Positions 4,474 to 5,328 of a stretch of 5,328 bases of DNA are shown piece by piece. Both the position numbers and the translations under genes were made by a program. Positions within the stretch are counted from its first letter, which is position 1, and each line of letters starts with the position of its first letter. The notes beneath the pieces are model-generated. The model made no database searches. It saw only the letters and a list, made by a program, of their open reading frames with translations, and was not told the origin of the DNA. This DNA comes from Ilumatobacteraceae bacterium (lineage in GTDB: Bacteria > Actinomycetota > Acidimicrobiia > Acidimicrobiales > Ilumatobacteraceae): assembly GCA_023253435.1 (NCBI GenBank), contig JALRGJ010000094.1, positions 1 to 5,328 on the forward strand, in the 5' to 3' direction.

Positions 4474-5328
4474 TTGATCTCTGGTCGCTGACGACGTGAC
4501 ATGAGATTCAGCAAAGCCTCTTGAGCGGGTACACCGTCATGACATACCGCAACAACTTGCTCTGTAATTGGCATGTCAACTCCATGTTCTTTTGCCAACT
4601 GCAAAACCGTGGCCGAACTCTTCACGCCTTCGGCCACCATTTTTGTTGAGCCCAAAATGTGGTTTAATGCCTCTCCCTGCCCAAGACGCATGCCTACAGA
4701 TGTATTACGGCTGCTAGTTGACGAGCAAGTTGCAATGAGATCGCCCATTCCAGCCAGACCAGCCAACGATTCCGCGTTGCCTCCAAGGGCCACAGCTAAG
4801 CGAGTCATTTCTGCAAGACCACGGGTCAGAAGCGATGCTCGAGTGTTATCACCAAATCCCATACCCATAGCCATTCCAGATGCAATAGCAATGACATTCT
4901 TGACAACTCCAGCGATTTCACACCCCACCACATCACTGTTTGTGTAGACGCGAAAAGTAGGACTAGCAAACAACTCTTGTAGAGCAACAGCAATGGTGTG
5001 GTCATCTATGGCAACAACTGTTGCGGCAGGTTGCCCTACTGAAATTTCAGAAGCCAAGTTAGGGCCGGTAAGAACTGCTACGGGGTGTCCTGGAAGCACA
5101 TCGTTTGCCACCTGAGACATTCGCATGGTGGTTTCTGCCTCTAAACCCTTTGACAAACTCACAATGGGCACCCATGGTCGTATAAACGGCGCAGCTTCAG
5201 CGAGCACTGTTCTGAATCCATGTGAAGGCACAGCCATCACAACAATGTCTGCATCGCCCACAGCTTCTTCTAACGCAGAAGTTGCCTTGAGATGGGGGTG
5301 CAAACTCACTCCCAGATAATCGGGGTTC
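4470..5328 (-). CDS. gpsA: Glycerol-3-phosphate dehydrogenase [NAD(P)+], N-terminus outside the window
   Basis: Reduces dihydroxyacetone phosphate to sn-glycerol-3-phosphate, the backbone for phospholipids; cytosolic. The frame stays open to the right edge (codons for NPDYLG precede GTG 5309), so about 45 residues with the GxGxxG nucleotide-binding loop are missing. GTG 5309 is not the start. Numbering from that codon, the later Rossmann motifs VVMAVPSH (23-30) and VSLSKGLE (50-57, K54) are followed by TGPNLASEI (81-89), in which the usual Lys or Arg before E is Ser. Then come VVKNVIAIASG (135-145, K137) and LAGLAGMGDLIATC (182-195, D190), with SRN (200-202) after it. K54, K137, D190 and R201-N202 correspond to K120, K204, D260 and R269-N270 of human GPD1, so the catalytic set seems intact. 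The C-terminus (MPITEQVVAVCHDG) is family-typical. The stop overlaps the next gene's start by four bases, making a two-gene unit at least. Confidence 0.96.
   Translation of the reverse strand, partial: NPDYLGVSLHPHLKATSALEEAVGDADIVVMAVPSHGFRTVLAEAAPFIRPWVPIVSLSKGLEAETTMRMSQVANDVLPGHPVAVLTGPNLASEISVGQPAATVVAIDDHTIAVALQELFASPTFRVYTNSDVVGCEIAGVVKNVIAIASGMAMGMGFGDNTRASLLTRGLAEMTRLAVALGGNAESLAGLAGMGDLIATCSSTSSRNTSVGMRLGQGEALNHILGSTKMVAEGVKSSATVLQLAKEHGVDMPITEQVVAVCHDGVPAQEALLNLMSRRQRPEIK

Noticed and set aside
5307..5309. GTG as the gpsA start
   Set aside because: The frame continues upstream with NPDYLG, a family-typical segment, and the nucleotide-binding loop would be missing if the protein began here.

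Overview
The window looks like chromosomal housekeeping DNA from an actinobacterium of intermediate GC content (roughly half G+C by eye). Protein style suggests the Acidimicrobiia/Ilumatobacter side of the phylum: a FadE-like acyl-CoA dehydrogenase, an Nfu_N-like protein with an Ala/Pro-rich tail, an actinobacterial-type GpsA and short-leader genes. This placement is inference from protein style, not from a marker gene. I see no tRNA, rRNA, CRISPR array, transposase, integron or phage gene.

Layout, left to right. The 5' part (1-430, minus strand) of a protein with an Nfu N-terminal-like domain runs off the left edge. A 138-bp divergent intergenic region (431-568) separates it from an acyl-CoA dehydrogenase gene (569-1810, plus). 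That gene has a good Shine-Dalgarno sequence and a leader carrying a stem-loop. It converges, across a 25-bp gap with a small GC hairpin, on rnhB (1836-2459, minus; RNase HII). rnhB is divergent from a MOSC-domain gene (2483-3277, plus), and only 23 bp separate the two start codons. The MOSC gene converges, with an 8-bp gap, on an uncharacterised 395-residue gene (3286-4473, minus). The start of that gene overlaps by four bases (ATGA) the stop of gpsA (4470-5328, minus; NAD(P)H-dependent glycerol-3-phosphate dehydrogenase), whose N-terminus lies beyond the right edge.

How the genes relate. gpsA and the 395-residue gene are probably one translationally coupled unit supplying, or linked to, glycerol-3-phosphate for phospholipid synthesis. 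The acyl-CoA dehydrogenase belongs to fatty-acid or other acyl-CoA degradation and seems to be its own unit. RnhB serves genome maintenance. The MOSC protein probably handles a sulfur or metal-sulfur transfer reaction. No multi-gene novel system is evident.

The most distinctive signal is regulatory. Three genes without a clear Shine-Dalgarno sequence (Nfu_N-like, rnhB, MOSC) each carry a TAnnnT hexamer 6-8 nt before the start codon, the arrangement expected of leaderless transcripts. For rnhB and MOSC the two hexamers lie on opposite strands and share a central TA, which suggests a compact bidirectional promoter.
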